From contig DAIPMW010000012.1 in assembly GCA_036768475.1 (NCBI GenBank), positions 1 to 64,000 on the forward strand: a stretch of 64,000 bases of DNA. The letters run 5' to 3'. Source of the stretch: JAEUMD01 sp036768475 (lineage in GTDB: Bacteria; Pseudomonadota; Alphaproteobacteria; Rhizobiales; Hyphomicrobiaceae). The notes under the pieces are model-generated. The model saw only the letters and a program-made list of their open reading frames with translations, was not told where the DNA came from and did no database searches. Positions 29,279-38,834 of this stretch are shown here, piece by piece (position 1 is the first letter of the stretch; each line of letters starts with the position of its first letter). The translations under genes were made by a program, and so were the position numbers.

Positions 29279-30154
29279 ATGTCATTCAAGCATCCGATCA
29301 TTTCCGTGACGGGCTCATCCGGCGCCGGCACGTCGACCGTCAAGCATACCTTCGAGCAGATCTTCCGCCGCGAGGGTGTGAGGCATGTCGCCATCGAGGG
29401 TGATGCATTTCACCGCTACGACCGTCAGGACATGAAGGCCGCGCAGAAGCGCGCCGAGGCGGCCGGCACTCTGCACTTCAGCCACTTCGGCCCGGAAGCC
29501 AATCTGTTCGAGGAGCTCGAGAGCACGTTCCGCACATATGGCGAAAGCGGCCGCGGCAAGACCCGTCATTATGTGCACGACGACCGCGAGGCGGAACTGT
29601 ATGGCAAGCCGCCGGGGACTTTCACCGACTGGAAGGAATTCCCCGAGAACACGGACCTTTTGTTCTACGAGGGTCTGCACGGCGCCATCGTCACCGACAA
29701 GGTCAACATAGCACGCCACGCCGATCTCAAGATCGGAGTGGTGCCGGTGATCAATCTGGAATGGATACAGAAGATCCATCGTGACAAGGCTGCGCGCGGA
29801 TATTCGACGGAGGCGGTTACCGACACGATCCTGCGTCGCATGCCCGATTATGTGAACTACATCTGCTCGCAGTTCACTCACACCGACATCAATTTCCAGC
29901 GCGTGCCCACGGTCGATACGTCCAATCCGTTCATCGCGCGATGGATTCCGACGCTCGACGAGTCGCTTGTCGTGATCCGCTTCCGCGATCCGCGTGGGAT
30001 CGACTTCTCGTATCTCCTGTCGATGCTGCACGACAGCTTCATGTCGCGTGCCAACTCGATCGTCATCCCGGGCGGCAAGCTCGATCTCGCCATGCAGCTC
30101 ATTCTGACACCGATGATTCATCGTCTGGTGGAGCAGAAGAAGCGTGCATCCTGA
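29279..30154 (+). CDS. cbbP: Phosphoribulokinase
   Basis: Makes ribulose-1,5-bisphosphate from ribulose-5-phosphate and ATP, a step specific to the Calvin cycle. The P-loop is GSSGAGTST (residues 12-20), and the bacterial PRK segments EGDAFHRYDR and NTDLLFYEGLHGA are present. At 291 residues it is the octameric class I bacterial type, usually NADH-activated. The ATG at 29279 lies in an operon between cbbF and transketolase. Confidence 0.97.
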   Translation: MSFKHPIISVTGSSGAGTSTVKHTFEQIFRREGVRHVAIEGDAFHRYDRQDMKAAQKRAEAAGTLHFSHFGPEANLFEELESTFRTYGESGRGKTRHYVHDDREAELYGKPPGTFTDWKEFPENTDLLFYEGLHGAIVTDKVNIARHADLKIGVVPVINLEWIQKIHRDKAARGYSTEAVTDTILRRMPDYVNYICSQFTHTDINFQRVPTVDTSNPFIARWIPTLDESLVVIRFRDPRGIDFSYLLSMLHDSFMSRANSIVIPGGKLDLAMQLILTPMIHRLVEQKKRAS

Positions 30155-30173
30155 CTGGAAGGGAGAGCCAGAC

Positions 30174-32183
30174 ATGAACGTGGTATCGCTGGAGCGCATG
30201 CCCGCTGAAAAGATCGACCTGAAGGCCATGGCGAACGCGGTTCGCGCCTTGTCCATGGATGCGGTCGAGAAGGCCAAATCCGGACATCCCGGCATGCCCA
30301 TGGGAATGGCGGACGTCGCTGCTGTGCTGTTTTCGCGGTTCATGAAGGTCGACCCCGCCAATCCGCACTGGCCCGACAGGGATCGCTTTGTCCTCTCCGC
30401 CGGACATGGCTCGATGCTGCTCTATTCGATCCACCATCTTCTAGGCTTCGCCGATATGGGGGTCGATCAGCTCAAGAGCTTCCGACAGCTTGGATCTGCA
30501 ACCGCAGGGCACCCCGAATATGGCCATGCGCTGGGCATCGAGACGACCACCGGCCCGTTGGGTCAGGGAATCTCGACCGCCGTCGGCATGGCGATCGCGG
30601 AACGGCTCCTTGCGGCGCGCTATGGAACCGGGCTGGTCGACCACTTCACATATGTGCTCGCCGGCGACGGTTGTCTCATGGAAGGCATCAGCCACGAGGC
30701 CATCGACCTTGCCGGCCATCTGAAGCTGTCACGCCTGATCGTATTGTGGGACGACAACCAGATATCAATCGATGGGCCGACCAGCCTCGCGACATCGATG
30801 GACCAGAAGAAGCGATTCGAGGCGGCGGGCTGGCATGTGCTCAGCGTCGATGGTCACGACCCCGCGGCGATCGAGCAGGCGATCGCGGCGGCGCGCGCCG
30901 AGACCGCAAGGCCCTCAATGATCGCCTGCCGCACCGTCATCGGATACGGCGCTCCGACCCGTGCGGGCACCGCCAAGGCGCACGGCGAGCCGCTTGGCCC
31001 TGACGAGATTGCGGGCGCACGCGCCAAGCTGGGCTGGACATACGAGCCGTTCGTCGTGCCGGACGATATCCTCGCCATGTGGCGCTCGGTTGCCGAGCGT
31101 GGCGCTGCAGCTTTCGCGGCGTGGTCGAAGCGCCTTGCCGGGTCGCCGGCCCGTGATGCATTCGCAAAACAGGTCGCGACTGAATTGTCCGCCGATGTCG
31201 CTGCAAAGCTCGTTGCCTACAAGAAGGAGCTGTCGGAGACCGCGCCGAAAGTTGCCACTCGCAAGGCCTCCGAGATGGTGCTCGGCGTCATCAATGCCGC
31301 AACCGGCCTGACGCTGGGCGGCTCGGCTGATCTCACGCACTCCAACTACACCGTCACCAAGGGACAGGGTTCGATCACGCCCGACGACTTCTCCGGGCGA
31401 TATATTCACTATGGCGTCCGCGAGCACGGTATGGCGGCGGCCATGAACGGCATCGCCTTGCACGGCGGCTTCGTGCCCTACGGTGGCACATTCATGTGCT
31501 TCACCGATTATGCACGCGGTGCCATGCGCCTGTCGGCCCTGATGAATCAACGTGTCATCTATGTCATGACGCATGACTCCATCGGACTTGGCGAGGATGG
31601 CCCCACGCACCAGCCGGTCGAGCATCTGGCGATGTTGCGCGCCACGCCCAACATGTTGACGTTTCGTCCTGCCGATGCGGTCGAGACGGTGGAATGCTGG
31701 CAGGCGGCACTGGAGTCCGCGGGTGCCCCCTCGGTTCTGGCTCTTTCGCGCCAGGGGCTGCCGACATTGCGCACCGCGCATACCGACGAGAATCTTTCTG
31801 CAAAGGGCGCCTATGTCATCAGGGAAGCCGATGGCAAGCGCGATGTAACGCTGCTGGCGACGGGCTCGGAGGTCGAGATCGCGATCAATGCAGCCGATCT
31901 GCTCGCCGGTGACGGCATCAGGGCGGCGGTCGTCTCGATGCCCTGCTGGGAGCTGTTCGAGAGCCAGGACGATGCCTACCGGTCGGCGGTGCTGGGCATG
32001 GCTCCGCGCGTTGCAGTGGAAGCAGCCGCCCGCCTCGGTTGGGACAGATGGATCGGCGAGAAGGGCGCCTTTGTCGGCATGTCCGGCTTTGGTGCGTCGG
32101 CTCCGGCCGGCAAACTCTACGAGCATTTCGGGATCATCCCGCAAGCGGTCCGAGAAGCCGCAAGCCGCCTGACGGCACGATGA
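30174..32183 (+). CDS. cbbT: Transketolase
   Basis: Thiamine diphosphate enzyme of the Calvin and pentose phosphate pathways. The TPP-binding motif is GDGCLMEGISHEA followed by the WDDNQISIDG metal segment; the transketolase signature HDSIGLGEDGPTHQPVEH is also present. 669 residues. The ATG at 30174 has GGGAGAG upstream and lies 19 bases past cbbP, so co-transcription is near certain. Confidence 0.97.
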   Translation: MNVVSLERMPAEKIDLKAMANAVRALSMDAVEKAKSGHPGMPMGMADVAAVLFSRFMKVDPANPHWPDRDRFVLSAGHGSMLLYSIHHLLGFADMGVDQLKSFRQLGSATAGHPEYGHALGIETTTGPLGQGISTAVGMAIAERLLAARYGTGLVDHFTYVLAGDGCLMEGISHEAIDLAGHLKLSRLIVLWDDNQISIDGPTSLATSMDQKKRFEAAGWHVLSVDGHDPAAIEQAIAAARAETARPSMIACRTVIGYGAPTRAGTAKAHGEPLGPDEIAGARAKLGWTYEPFVVPDDILAMWRSVAERGAAAFAAWSKRLAGSPARDAFAKQVATELSADVAAKLVAYKKELSETAPKVATRKASEMVLGVINAATGLTLGGSADLTHSNYTVTKGQGSITPDDFSGRYIHYGVREHGMAAAMNGIALHGGFVPYGGTFMCFTDYARGAMRLSALMNQRVIYVMTHDSIGLGEDGPTHQPVEHLAMLRATPNMLTFRPADAVETVECWQAALESAGAPSVLALSRQGLPTLRTAHTDENLSAKGAYVIREADGKRDVTLLATGSEVEIAINAADLLAGDGIRAAVVSMPCWELFESQDDAYRSAVLGMAPRVAVEAAARLGWDRWIGEKGAFVGMSGFGASAPAGKLYEHFGIIPQAVREAASRLTAR

Positions 32184-32212
32184 CCGCATTTCCTTGGGAG
32201 GAGACCTGAGAC

Positions 32213-33451
32213 ATGCATTTGTTCAGAACCGTCGAGGACGTTGATGTCGCCTGGCATACAGTGCTGATGCGCGTCGATCTCAACGTTCCCATTCGCGATG
32301 GCAAAGTCACCGATGCAACGCGCATCGCGCGTGTCGCGCCCACCATAGCCGATATGGTCCAACGACGTGCCAAGGTGGTGGTCTTGAGTCATCTGGGCCG
32401 GCCGAAAGGTAAGCCATCTCCCGAGTTTTCGCTGGCGCCCGTCGCGCCCGCTCTCGCCGACGCCTTGGGCCAGGACGTAACGTTCCTTCCCGACTGCATC
32501 GGGTCTGACATCGAGCGCCGCATCGTGGCGGGCAAGCCGGGCGAGGTGTTCCTTCTGGAAAATGTACGGTTCCACGCAGGCGAGGAGAAGGGCGACCAGG
32601 AGTTTGCGAGATCATTGGCGAAGCTCGGCGAGATATTCGTCTCCGATGCCTTTTCATCCTCGCACCGTGCGCATGCATCGATCACCGGTCTGGCCGAGCT
32701 GCTGCCAGCCTATGCAGGCCGCCTGATGGGTAACGAGATCGCCGCGCTGGAAGCGGCTCTCGAATGCCCCAAGCGCCCGACCGCAGCGCTTGTTGGCGGG
32801 GCCAAGATCTCCTCCAAGATCGCGGTGCTCGAGAACCTCGTCAACAAAATGGACCGCATCATTATCGGCGGCGGCATGGCCAATACGTTTCTACGGGCCA
32901 AGGGCGTCGAGGTGGGCAAGTCGCTCATCGAGGCCGATATGGTCGAAACCGCCGCTCGCATCATGGAGAAGGCGAAGGAAAAGGGGTGCGAGATCCTTCT
33001 GCCGGTCGATGTCGTGGTTGCTGAAAGCTTCGCTGCCAATTCGCCCCACGCGGTGGTGCCGGTCGACCAGGTCGACGCCGGCGGAATGATCCTCGACGTT
33101 GGACCGCAGACCGTCGCGATGCTCGAGGCGTCGCTGGATACGCTGGCCACGCTGTTGTGGAATGGTCCGCTTGGCGCCTTCGAGCTCGACCCGTTCGGTA
33201 ACGGCACCTTCGCGGTTGCGCGTGCCGCGGCCGATCGCGCATCGGCTGGCAGGCTCGTCGCCGTCGCCGGCGGCGGCGATACGGTCGCGGCGCTGAATGC
33301 CGCGGGCGTCACCGATCGCTTCACCTATGTCTCAACCGCGGGCGGAGCGTTCCTCGAATGGCTCGAGGGGCGCGAGCTGCCCGGCGTCGCGGCTCTTCTG
33401 CAGAACCAGGAGAGTGCGCGCAAGGATGGTCAACTCGAGGAGGTTCGCTAA
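32213..33451 (+). CDS. pgk: Phosphoglycerate kinase
   Basis: Phosphorylates 3-phosphoglycerate to 1,3-bisphosphoglycerate with ATP. N-terminal MRVDLNVPIRDGKVTD, LSHLGRPKG, the LENVRFHAGEE segment and C-terminal AVAGGGDTVAAL ATP-binding motif are all present. 412 residues. It is operon-embedded: 29 bases after transketolase, and its stop overlaps the aldolase start by one base (TAATG), which suggests translational coupling. GAPDH, which often accompanies it, is absent from this locus. Confidence 0.97.
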   Translation: MHLFRTVEDVDVAWHTVLMRVDLNVPIRDGKVTDATRIARVAPTIADMVQRRAKVVVLSHLGRPKGKPSPEFSLAPVAPALADALGQDVTFLPDCIGSDIERRIVAGKPGEVFLLENVRFHAGEEKGDQEFARSLAKLGEIFVSDAFSSSHRAHASITGLAELLPAYAGRLMGNEIAALEAALECPKRPTAALVGGAKISSKIAVLENLVNKMDRIIIGGGMANTFLRAKGVEVGKSLIEADMVETAARIMEKAKEKGCEILLPVDVVVAESFAANSPHAVVPVDQVDAGGMILDVGPQTVAMLEASLDTLATLLWNGPLGAFELDPFGNGTFAVARAAADRASAGRLVAVAGGGDTVAALNAAGVTDRFTYVSTAGGAFLEWLEGRELPGVAALLQNQESARKDGQLEEVR

Positions 33452-34530
33452 TGGCCCGTATCACACTGCGACAGCTTCTGGATCACGCTGCCGAGCATGG
33501 CTATGGCGTTCCGGCTTTCAACATCAACAATATGGAGCAGGGTCTGGCAATCCTTGAAGCGGCCAGGAAGACTGCTTCGCCCGTCATCATCCAGGCATCA
33601 CGCGGCGCACGCTCTTACGCCAACGACATCATGCTTGCGAAGATGATGGAAGCGCTGGAGCTGATGTATCCAGAGATCCCGATCTGCATTCATCAGGATC
33701 ACGGCAATAACGTCGCCACCTGTCTATCGGCAATCCAGAACGGCTTCACGTCCGTCATGATGGATGGCTCTTTGAAGGAGGACGCCAAGACACCTGCCGA
33801 CTACGACTACAACGTGCGCATCACCCGCCAGGTGTCCGATCTCGCCCATATGGTGGGTGCATCCGTCGAGGGCGAGCTCGGCTGTCTCGGCTCGCTCGAG
33901 ACCGGCCACGGCGAGGCCGAGGATGGTCACGGATTCGAGGGCAAGCTCGACAAGTCGATGCTGCTGACGGATCCCGATGAGGCCATGCGTTTTGTCGCCG
34001 AGACCAAGGTTGACGCGCTGGCAGTGGCCATCGGCACCTCGCACGGCGCCTATAAGTTCACGCGCAAGCCGACCGGCGACGTGCTTGCAATGGACGTGAT
34101 CGAGAAAATCCACGCCAAGCTGCCCAACACGCACATCGTCATGCATGGTTCATCCTCGGTGCCGGAGGAATGGCAGGCCGTATTCAACGAGTTCGGCGGT
34201 CAGATGAAGGAGACTTATGGCGTCCCGGTCGAGGAGATCGTTCGCGGCATCAAGATGGGCGTGCGCAAGGTCAATATCGACACCGACCTGCGACTTGCCG
34301 GCACGGCGGAATTCCGCCGCATCGCCGCCACCCAGAAGTCGGAGTTCGATCCGCGCAAGTTCCTCAAGCCGGCGATGGACGCAATGAGCAAGGTCTGCAA
34401 GGAGCGCTTCGAGGCGTTCGGAACGGCGGGGCAGGCCGGCAAGATCAAGGTCATACCGATGAGCGAGATGGCCAAACGATATGCCTCTGGCGCCCTTGAT
34501 CCACGCATCGGCGTAGCCAAGGCGGCCTGA
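33451..34530 (+). CDS. cbbA: Class II fructose-bisphosphate aldolase, Calvin type
   Basis: Zinc-dependent aldolase for fructose- and sedoheptulose-bisphosphate formation. It has ICIHQDHGNN (zinc histidine region), MMDGSLKEDAKTPADYDYN, SVEGELGCLGSLETGHGEAEDGHG and GTSHGAYKF, which identify the Calvin-cycle subtype (TIGR01521-like). 359 residues. The ATG overlaps the pgk stop. Confidence 0.96.
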   Translation: MARITLRQLLDHAAEHGYGVPAFNINNMEQGLAILEAARKTASPVIIQASRGARSYANDIMLAKMMEALELMYPEIPICIHQDHGNNVATCLSAIQNGFTSVMMDGSLKEDAKTPADYDYNVRITRQVSDLAHMVGASVEGELGCLGSLETGHGEAEDGHGFEGKLDKSMLLTDPDEAMRFVAETKVDALAVAIGTSHGAYKFTRKPTGDVLAMDVIEKIHAKLPNTHIVMHGSSSVPEEWQAVFNEFGGQMKETYGVPVEEIVRGIKMGVRKVNIDTDLRLAGTAEFRRIAATQKSEFDPRKFLKPAMDAMSKVCKERFEAFGTAGQAGKIKVIPMSEMAKRYASGALDPRIGVAKAA

Positions 34531-34586
34531 GAGAGAAAACCCGCGCGCCGCGAGCTTGCGCGATGAAGTTCTGAAAGGAAATAGCC

Positions 34587-36050
34587 ATGAACGCAGATGC
34601 GAAGACAGAGATCCGGGGCAAGGAACGCTACAAGGCGGGCGTTCTGAAGTATGCGCAGATGGGTTACTGGGACTCCGGCTATGAGCCGAAGGATACCGAC
34701 ATCATCGCGCTGTTCCGTATCACGCCGCAGGACGGCGTCGATCCCATCGAGGCGGCTGCAGCCGTTGCTGGCGAGAGCTCCACCGCGACCTGGACGGTCG
34801 TGTGGACCGACCGCTTGACGGCTGCCGACCAGTATCGCGCCAAGGCCTACAAGGTCGATCCGGTTCCAGGCCGCCCCGGCGAATACTTCTGCTACGTCGC
34901 CTATGATCTGATCCTGTTCGAGCCCGGCTCGATCGCCAACCTGACCGCCTCGATCATCGGCAACGTCTTCTCCTTCAAGCCGCTGAAGGCCGCACGCCTG
35001 GAGGACATGCGCTTCCCCGTCGCCTATGTGAAGACCTTCAAGGGTCCGCCGACCGGTCTCGTCGTCGAGCGCGAGCGCCTCGACAAGTTCGGTCGTCCGC
35101 TGCTTGGCGCCACCACCAAGCCGAAGCTCGGGCTCTCCGGCAAGAACTATGGCCGCGTCGTCTACGAGGGCCTCAAGGGCGGCCTCGATTTCATGAAGGA
35201 CGACGAGAACATCAACTCTCAGCCGTTCATGAACTGGCGCGATCGCTTTCTCTACTGCATGGAGGCGGTCAACAAGGCGACCGCTGATACCGGCGAGATC
35301 AAGGGGCATTATCTCAACGTCACCGCCGGAACGATGGAGGAGATGTATCGCCGTGCCGAGTTTGCCAAGGAACTGGGCTCGGTTGTCGTGATGATCGACC
35401 TCATTATCGGTTATACGGCAATCCAGTCCATTTCGGAGTGGTGCCGCCAGAACGACATGATCCTGCACCTCCATCGTGCGGGCCACGGCACCTACACGCG
35501 CCAGAAGAACCACGGCATCTCGTTCCGCGTCATCGCCAAGTGGATGCGCCTGGCCGGTGTCGATCACATCCACGCCGGGACCGCGGTCGGTAAGCTCGAG
35601 GGTGATCCATTGACCGTGCAGGGCTACTACAATGTTTGCCGCGAGTTGAAGAACGAGGTCGATCTGCCGCGCGGCATCTTCTTCGAGCAGGATTGGGCTG
35701 ACACCCTGAAGGTGATGCCAGTCGCCTCGGGCGGCATTCATGCCGGCCAGATGCACCAGCTGATCGATCTGTTCGGCGACGATGTTGTGCTGCAGTTCGG
35801 CGGCGGCACGATCGGCCACCCGATGGGCATCCAGGCGGGCGCCACGGCGAACCGCGTCGCCTTGGAAGCTATGGTGCAGGCCCGCAACGAGGGCCGTGAC
35901 ATCAGGAACGAGGGGCCAGAGATTCTGCGCCGCGCCGCCAAGTGGTGCAGGCCGCTGGAAGCCGCGCTCGATGTCTGGGGCGACATTACCTTCAATTACA
36001 CCTCGACCGATACGTCGGACTTCATTCCGACACCGGCCGTGAGCGCCTGA
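34587..36050 (+). CDS. cbbL: RuBisCO large subunit, form I red-type
   Basis: Fixes CO2 onto ribulose-1,5-bisphosphate. The carbamylated lysine lies in GGLDFMKDDEN (K204), with the DDE metal ligands next; loop 6 (GTAVGKLEGD) and the HRAGHGTYTR segment are present. The N-terminal extension and sequence (KERYKAGVLKYAQMGYW) are those of the red-type form IC enzyme of proteobacteria rather than the green form IA, in agreement with the cbbX gene beside it. 487 residues; AAAGGAAA precedes the ATG at 34587. 31 bases before cbbS. Confidence 0.98.
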   Translation: MNADAKTEIRGKERYKAGVLKYAQMGYWDSGYEPKDTDIIALFRITPQDGVDPIEAAAAVAGESSTATWTVVWTDRLTAADQYRAKAYKVDPVPGRPGEYFCYVAYDLILFEPGSIANLTASIIGNVFSFKPLKAARLEDMRFPVAYVKTFKGPPTGLVVERERLDKFGRPLLGATTKPKLGLSGKNYGRVVYEGLKGGLDFMKDDENINSQPFMNWRDRFLYCMEAVNKATADTGEIKGHYLNVTAGTMEEMYRRAEFAKELGSVVVMIDLIIGYTAIQSISEWCRQNDMILHLHRAGHGTYTRQKNHGISFRVIAKWMRLAGVDHIHAGTAVGKLEGDPLTVQGYYNVCRELKNEVDLPRGIFFEQDWADTLKVMPVASGGIHAGQMHQLIDLFGDDVVLQFGGGTIGHPMGIQAGATANRVALEAMVQARNEGRDIRNEGPEILRRAAKWCRPLEAALDVWGDITFNYTSTDTSDFIPTPAVSA

Positions 36051-36081
36051 TCACGGACGAGAGCACAAGGAGAAATAAGAC

Positions 36082-36474
36082 ATGCGCATTACGCAAGGCT
36101 GCTTCTCGTTCCTGCCCGATTTGACGGACGAGGAAATCTCTGCGCAACTCGAATATTGCCTGCGCAACGAGTGGGCGGTCGGCATCGAATTCACGGATGA
36201 TCCGCACCCGCGTAACACCTATTGGGAGATGTGGGGCAACCCGATGTTCGATCTGAAGGACGCCAAGGGGATCATGATGGAGATCGCCGAGTGCCGCAAG
36301 GCGCACCCGGAGTCCTACATCCGCATCAATGCCTTCGATTCGACCCGCGGCTGGGAAACGGTGAGGACCTCCTTCATAGTCAACCGGCCGAAGAATGAGC
36401 CGAAGCTCGACATGATCCGTACGGACGTGCGCTCGCGCAGCCAGACCTACGCGTGGAAAACCGTCCGCAGTTGA
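36082..36474 (+). CDS. cbbS: RuBisCO small subunit
   Basis: 130-residue small subunit completing the L8S8 enzyme. MRITQGCFSFLPDLTDEEI and ECRKAHPESYIRINAFDS are typical of the red-type subunit, and the C-terminal extension (about residues 100-130, RPKNEPKLDMIRTDVRSRSQTY) supplies the beta-hairpin specific to red-type enzymes. Cotranscribed with cbbL. Confidence 0.98.
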   Translation: MRITQGCFSFLPDLTDEEISAQLEYCLRNEWAVGIEFTDDPHPRNTYWEMWGNPMFDLKDAKGIMMEIAECRKAHPESYIRINAFDSTRGWETVRTSFIVNRPKNEPKLDMIRTDVRSRSQTYAWKTVRS

Positions 36475-36593
36475 TCCCTTCCCGGTCTCGGCCTACACAG
36501 GGCCTGGACAACCGGCACAAGCCTCCGGCGGGCGGTCCAAGGCCCTCCGCCGGAGCACAAAGCTGCGACACGTGAGAAGACAGGTCGAAAGAT

Positions 36594-37535
36594 ATGACCA
36601 TGACGGCCGAAGCTGCCGAGCAAAAGACTGTCACCCACGTCAATCTCGCCGAGGAATTCCGCAACTCGGGCGTCGCCGAGATCCTGGAAGAACTCGACCG
36701 CGAGCTGGTCGGTCTGAAGCCTGTCAAGCAGCGCATCCGTGAGATCGCCGCTCTGCTGATTGTCGAACGCGCCCGCAAGTCGATGGGCCTCGCGCACGAG
36801 ACCCCGACGCTGCACATGAGCTTTACCGGCAATCCAGGCACCGGCAAGACGACGGTGGCCATGAAGATGGCGGGCCTGCTGCATCGCCTGGGCTATGTGC
36901 GCAAGGGCCACCTTGTCTCCGTCACGCGCGATGATCTCGTCGGCCAGTACATCGGTCACACCGCGCCCAAGACCAAGGAAGTATTGAAGCGCGCCATGGG
37001 CGGCGTCCTTTTTATCGACGAGGCATATTATCTCTACCGGCCCGATAACGAGCGCGACTACGGTCAGGAGGCGATCGAGATCCTGCTTCAGGTGATGGAA
37101 AATAACCGCGACGATCTCGTTGTCATCCTCGCTGGCTACGCCGACCGCATGGACAGGTTCTTTACCTCCAATCCTGGCTTCCGCTCGCGCATCGCCCATC
37201 ACATCGACTTTCCCGACTATGAGGATGGCGAGTTGTTCTCGATCGCCGAGTCGATGCTGGCTCAGCAGAACTATATGCTAGACGAGCGGGCAAAGGTGGC
37301 CATGCGCGAGTACATTCAGCGCCGCCGCACGCAGCCGCACTTCGCCAATGCCCGCTCGATTCGCAACGCATTGGACCGTGCCCGTCTGCGCCAGGCCAAT
37401 CGCCTGTTCGAGACATCAACCGGGCCGTTGGATGCGGCCGCCCTTTCGACGATATCTGAGGTCGATCTGCGCGCGAGCCGCGTGTTCTCCGGCGGCCTCG
37501 ATGACCCGATGGGACCAGGGAGGCCCAAAGAATGA
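36594..37535 (+). CDS. cbbX: RuBisCO activase CbbX
   Basis: AAA+ ATPase that removes inhibitory sugar phosphates from red-type RuBisCO by pulling on the large-subunit C-terminus. Walker A GNPGTGKTT (residues 79-87), Walker B VLFIDEAYYLY (138-148), sensor region LAGYADRMD and arginine finger SNPGFRSRI are visible. 313 residues. Start ATG at 36594 or 36600. It lies 119 bases after cbbS, and its stop overlaps the rpe start by 4 bases. Confidence 0.97.
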   Translation: MTMTAEAAEQKTVTHVNLAEEFRNSGVAEILEELDRELVGLKPVKQRIREIAALLIVERARKSMGLAHETPTLHMSFTGNPGTGKTTVAMKMAGLLHRLGYVRKGHLVSVTRDDLVGQYIGHTAPKTKEVLKRAMGGVLFIDEAYYLYRPDNERDYGQEAIEILLQVMENNRDDLVVILAGYADRMDRFFTSNPGFRSRIAHHIDFPDYEDGELFSIAESMLAQQNYMLDERAKVAMREYIQRRRTQPHFANARSIRNALDRARLRQANRLFETSTGPLDAAALSTISEVDLRASRVFSGGLDDPMGPGRPKE

Positions 37536-38221
37536 CCGGCAACGTCATCATCGCACCATCAATTCTTTCGGCGGACTTCTCCAGGCTCGGTGAGGAAGTG
37601 GCGACCGTCGATGCCGCCGGCGCCGATTGGATCCATCTCGATGTCATGGACGGCCACTTCGTTCCTAACATCACCTTCGGCCCGCCGGTCATCAAGGCGA
37701 TCCGCAAGGCCTCCCCGAAGGTCTTCGATTGCCACCTGATGATTGAGCCAGCCGACCCCTATCTGGCGGCATTCGCGGAAGCCGGCGCCGACATCATCAC
37801 CGTGCACGCCGAAGCCGGTCCGCATCTGGACCGCTCGCTGCAGGCGATCCGCAATCTTGGCAAGAAGGCCGGCGTGTCGCTCAATCCCTCGACGCCCGAG
37901 AACGTCATTGAATACGTGCTCGATCGCCTTGACCTCGTTCTCTTGATGACGGTGAACCCCGGTTTCGGTGGCCAGGCGTTCATTCCCTCGGTGGTCGAGA
38001 AGGTGCGCCGTATCAAGCAGATGATCGGCAGCCGTCCGATCGACATCGAGATCGACGGCGGCGTGACGCCGGAAACGGCACCGCTTGTCGCTGCCGCCGG
38101 TGCCAACGTGCTGGTGGCAGGCTCCGCCGTCTTCAAGGGCGGCACGCGCGACAGCTATGCGGCCAACATCACCGCGATCCGCAACGCCGCAACTGCAGCC
38201 ATTCGGTCGGCCGCGGCGTGA
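37532..38221 (+). CDS. rpe: Ribulose-phosphate 3-epimerase
   Basis: Interconverts ribulose-5-phosphate and xylulose-5-phosphate for CBB regeneration. It has IAPSILSADFSRLGEEV, the metal/catalytic segment HLDVMDGHFVPNITFGP, MTVNPGFGGQ and EIDGGV, with TIM-barrel architecture over 229 residues. The start overlaps cbbX by 4 bases (ATGA), indicating coupling. Confidence 0.97.
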   Translation: MTGNVIIAPSILSADFSRLGEEVATVDAAGADWIHLDVMDGHFVPNITFGPPVIKAIRKASPKVFDCHLMIEPADPYLAAFAEAGADIITVHAEAGPHLDRSLQAIRNLGKKAGVSLNPSTPENVIEYVLDRLDLVLLMTVNPGFGGQAFIPSVVEKVRRIKQMIGSRPIDIEIDGGVTPETAPLVAAAGANVLVAGSAVFKGGTRDSYAANITAIRNAATAAIRSAAA

Positions 38222-38276
38222 GGCTGCGTCGCACTGCGGTGCTGCAACTGCGCATGACGATGTGAGGCGACGAACA

Positions 38277-38834
38277 ATGGCCGTCGAGACACCCGTTTGC
38301 GACTTCGGCTGGAAGGCTCCCGATTTCGCGCTGCCCGGAACCGATGGCGGCACATGGCGCCTTGCCGACATCAAAGGTGAGCGCGGCACGCTCGTCATGT
38401 TCATCTGCAATCACTGCCCGTACGTGCAGGCCGTGATCGACAGGATTGTGCGCGACGCGCGTGACCTTGCACCCTTGGGGATCGGCATCGCCGCGATTTC
38501 TGCCAACGATGCGGCGACCTACTCTGAGGATTCCTTCGACAACATGAAGCGGGTCGCCGCGCAGAACGGTTTCCCATTCCCCTATCTCTATGACGAGAGC
38601 CAGGACGTCGCGCGCGCTTATCACGCGGTGTGCACGCCCGAGTTCTTCGGCTTCGATGCGAACCTCGGCCTCCAGTACCGCGGTCGTCTTGATGCTTCCA
38701 GAAGGGAGGCGGGGCCCGCAGATTTGCGCCGCGATCTCTATCTCGCCATGAAAGCGATCGCCGAGACCGGCAAAGGGCCTGCTGAACAGATCCCCTCCAT
38801 GGGCTGTTCGATCAAATGGAAGGATGACGCGTGA
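38277..38834 (+). CDS. Thioredoxin/peroxiredoxin-fold protein
   Basis: 185-residue redoxin-family protein with the active-site-like CNHCPYV motif at about residues 43-49 in place of the standard CGPC. It begins AVETPVCDFGWKAPDFALPGTDG, as in AhpC/TSA-fold thioredoxin-like proteins, with no signal peptide. It lies 55 bases after rpe and overlaps the phosphatase start by 4 bases, so it is an integral member of the cbb operon. It could link redox state to Calvin enzymes, but that is inference from position; it could equally be a peroxide-defence protein. Confidence 0.85.
   Translation: MAVETPVCDFGWKAPDFALPGTDGGTWRLADIKGERGTLVMFICNHCPYVQAVIDRIVRDARDLAPLGIGIAAISANDAATYSEDSFDNMKRVAAQNGFPFPYLYDESQDVARAYHAVCTPEFFGFDANLGLQYRGRLDASRREAGPADLRRDLYLAMKAIAETGKGPAEQIPSMGCSIKWKDDA

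Noticed and set aside
34215..35819. 534-codon open frame opposite cbbL and the end of the aldolase gene
   Set aside because: Shadow of the RuBisCO and aldolase genes; its sequence has no family features.
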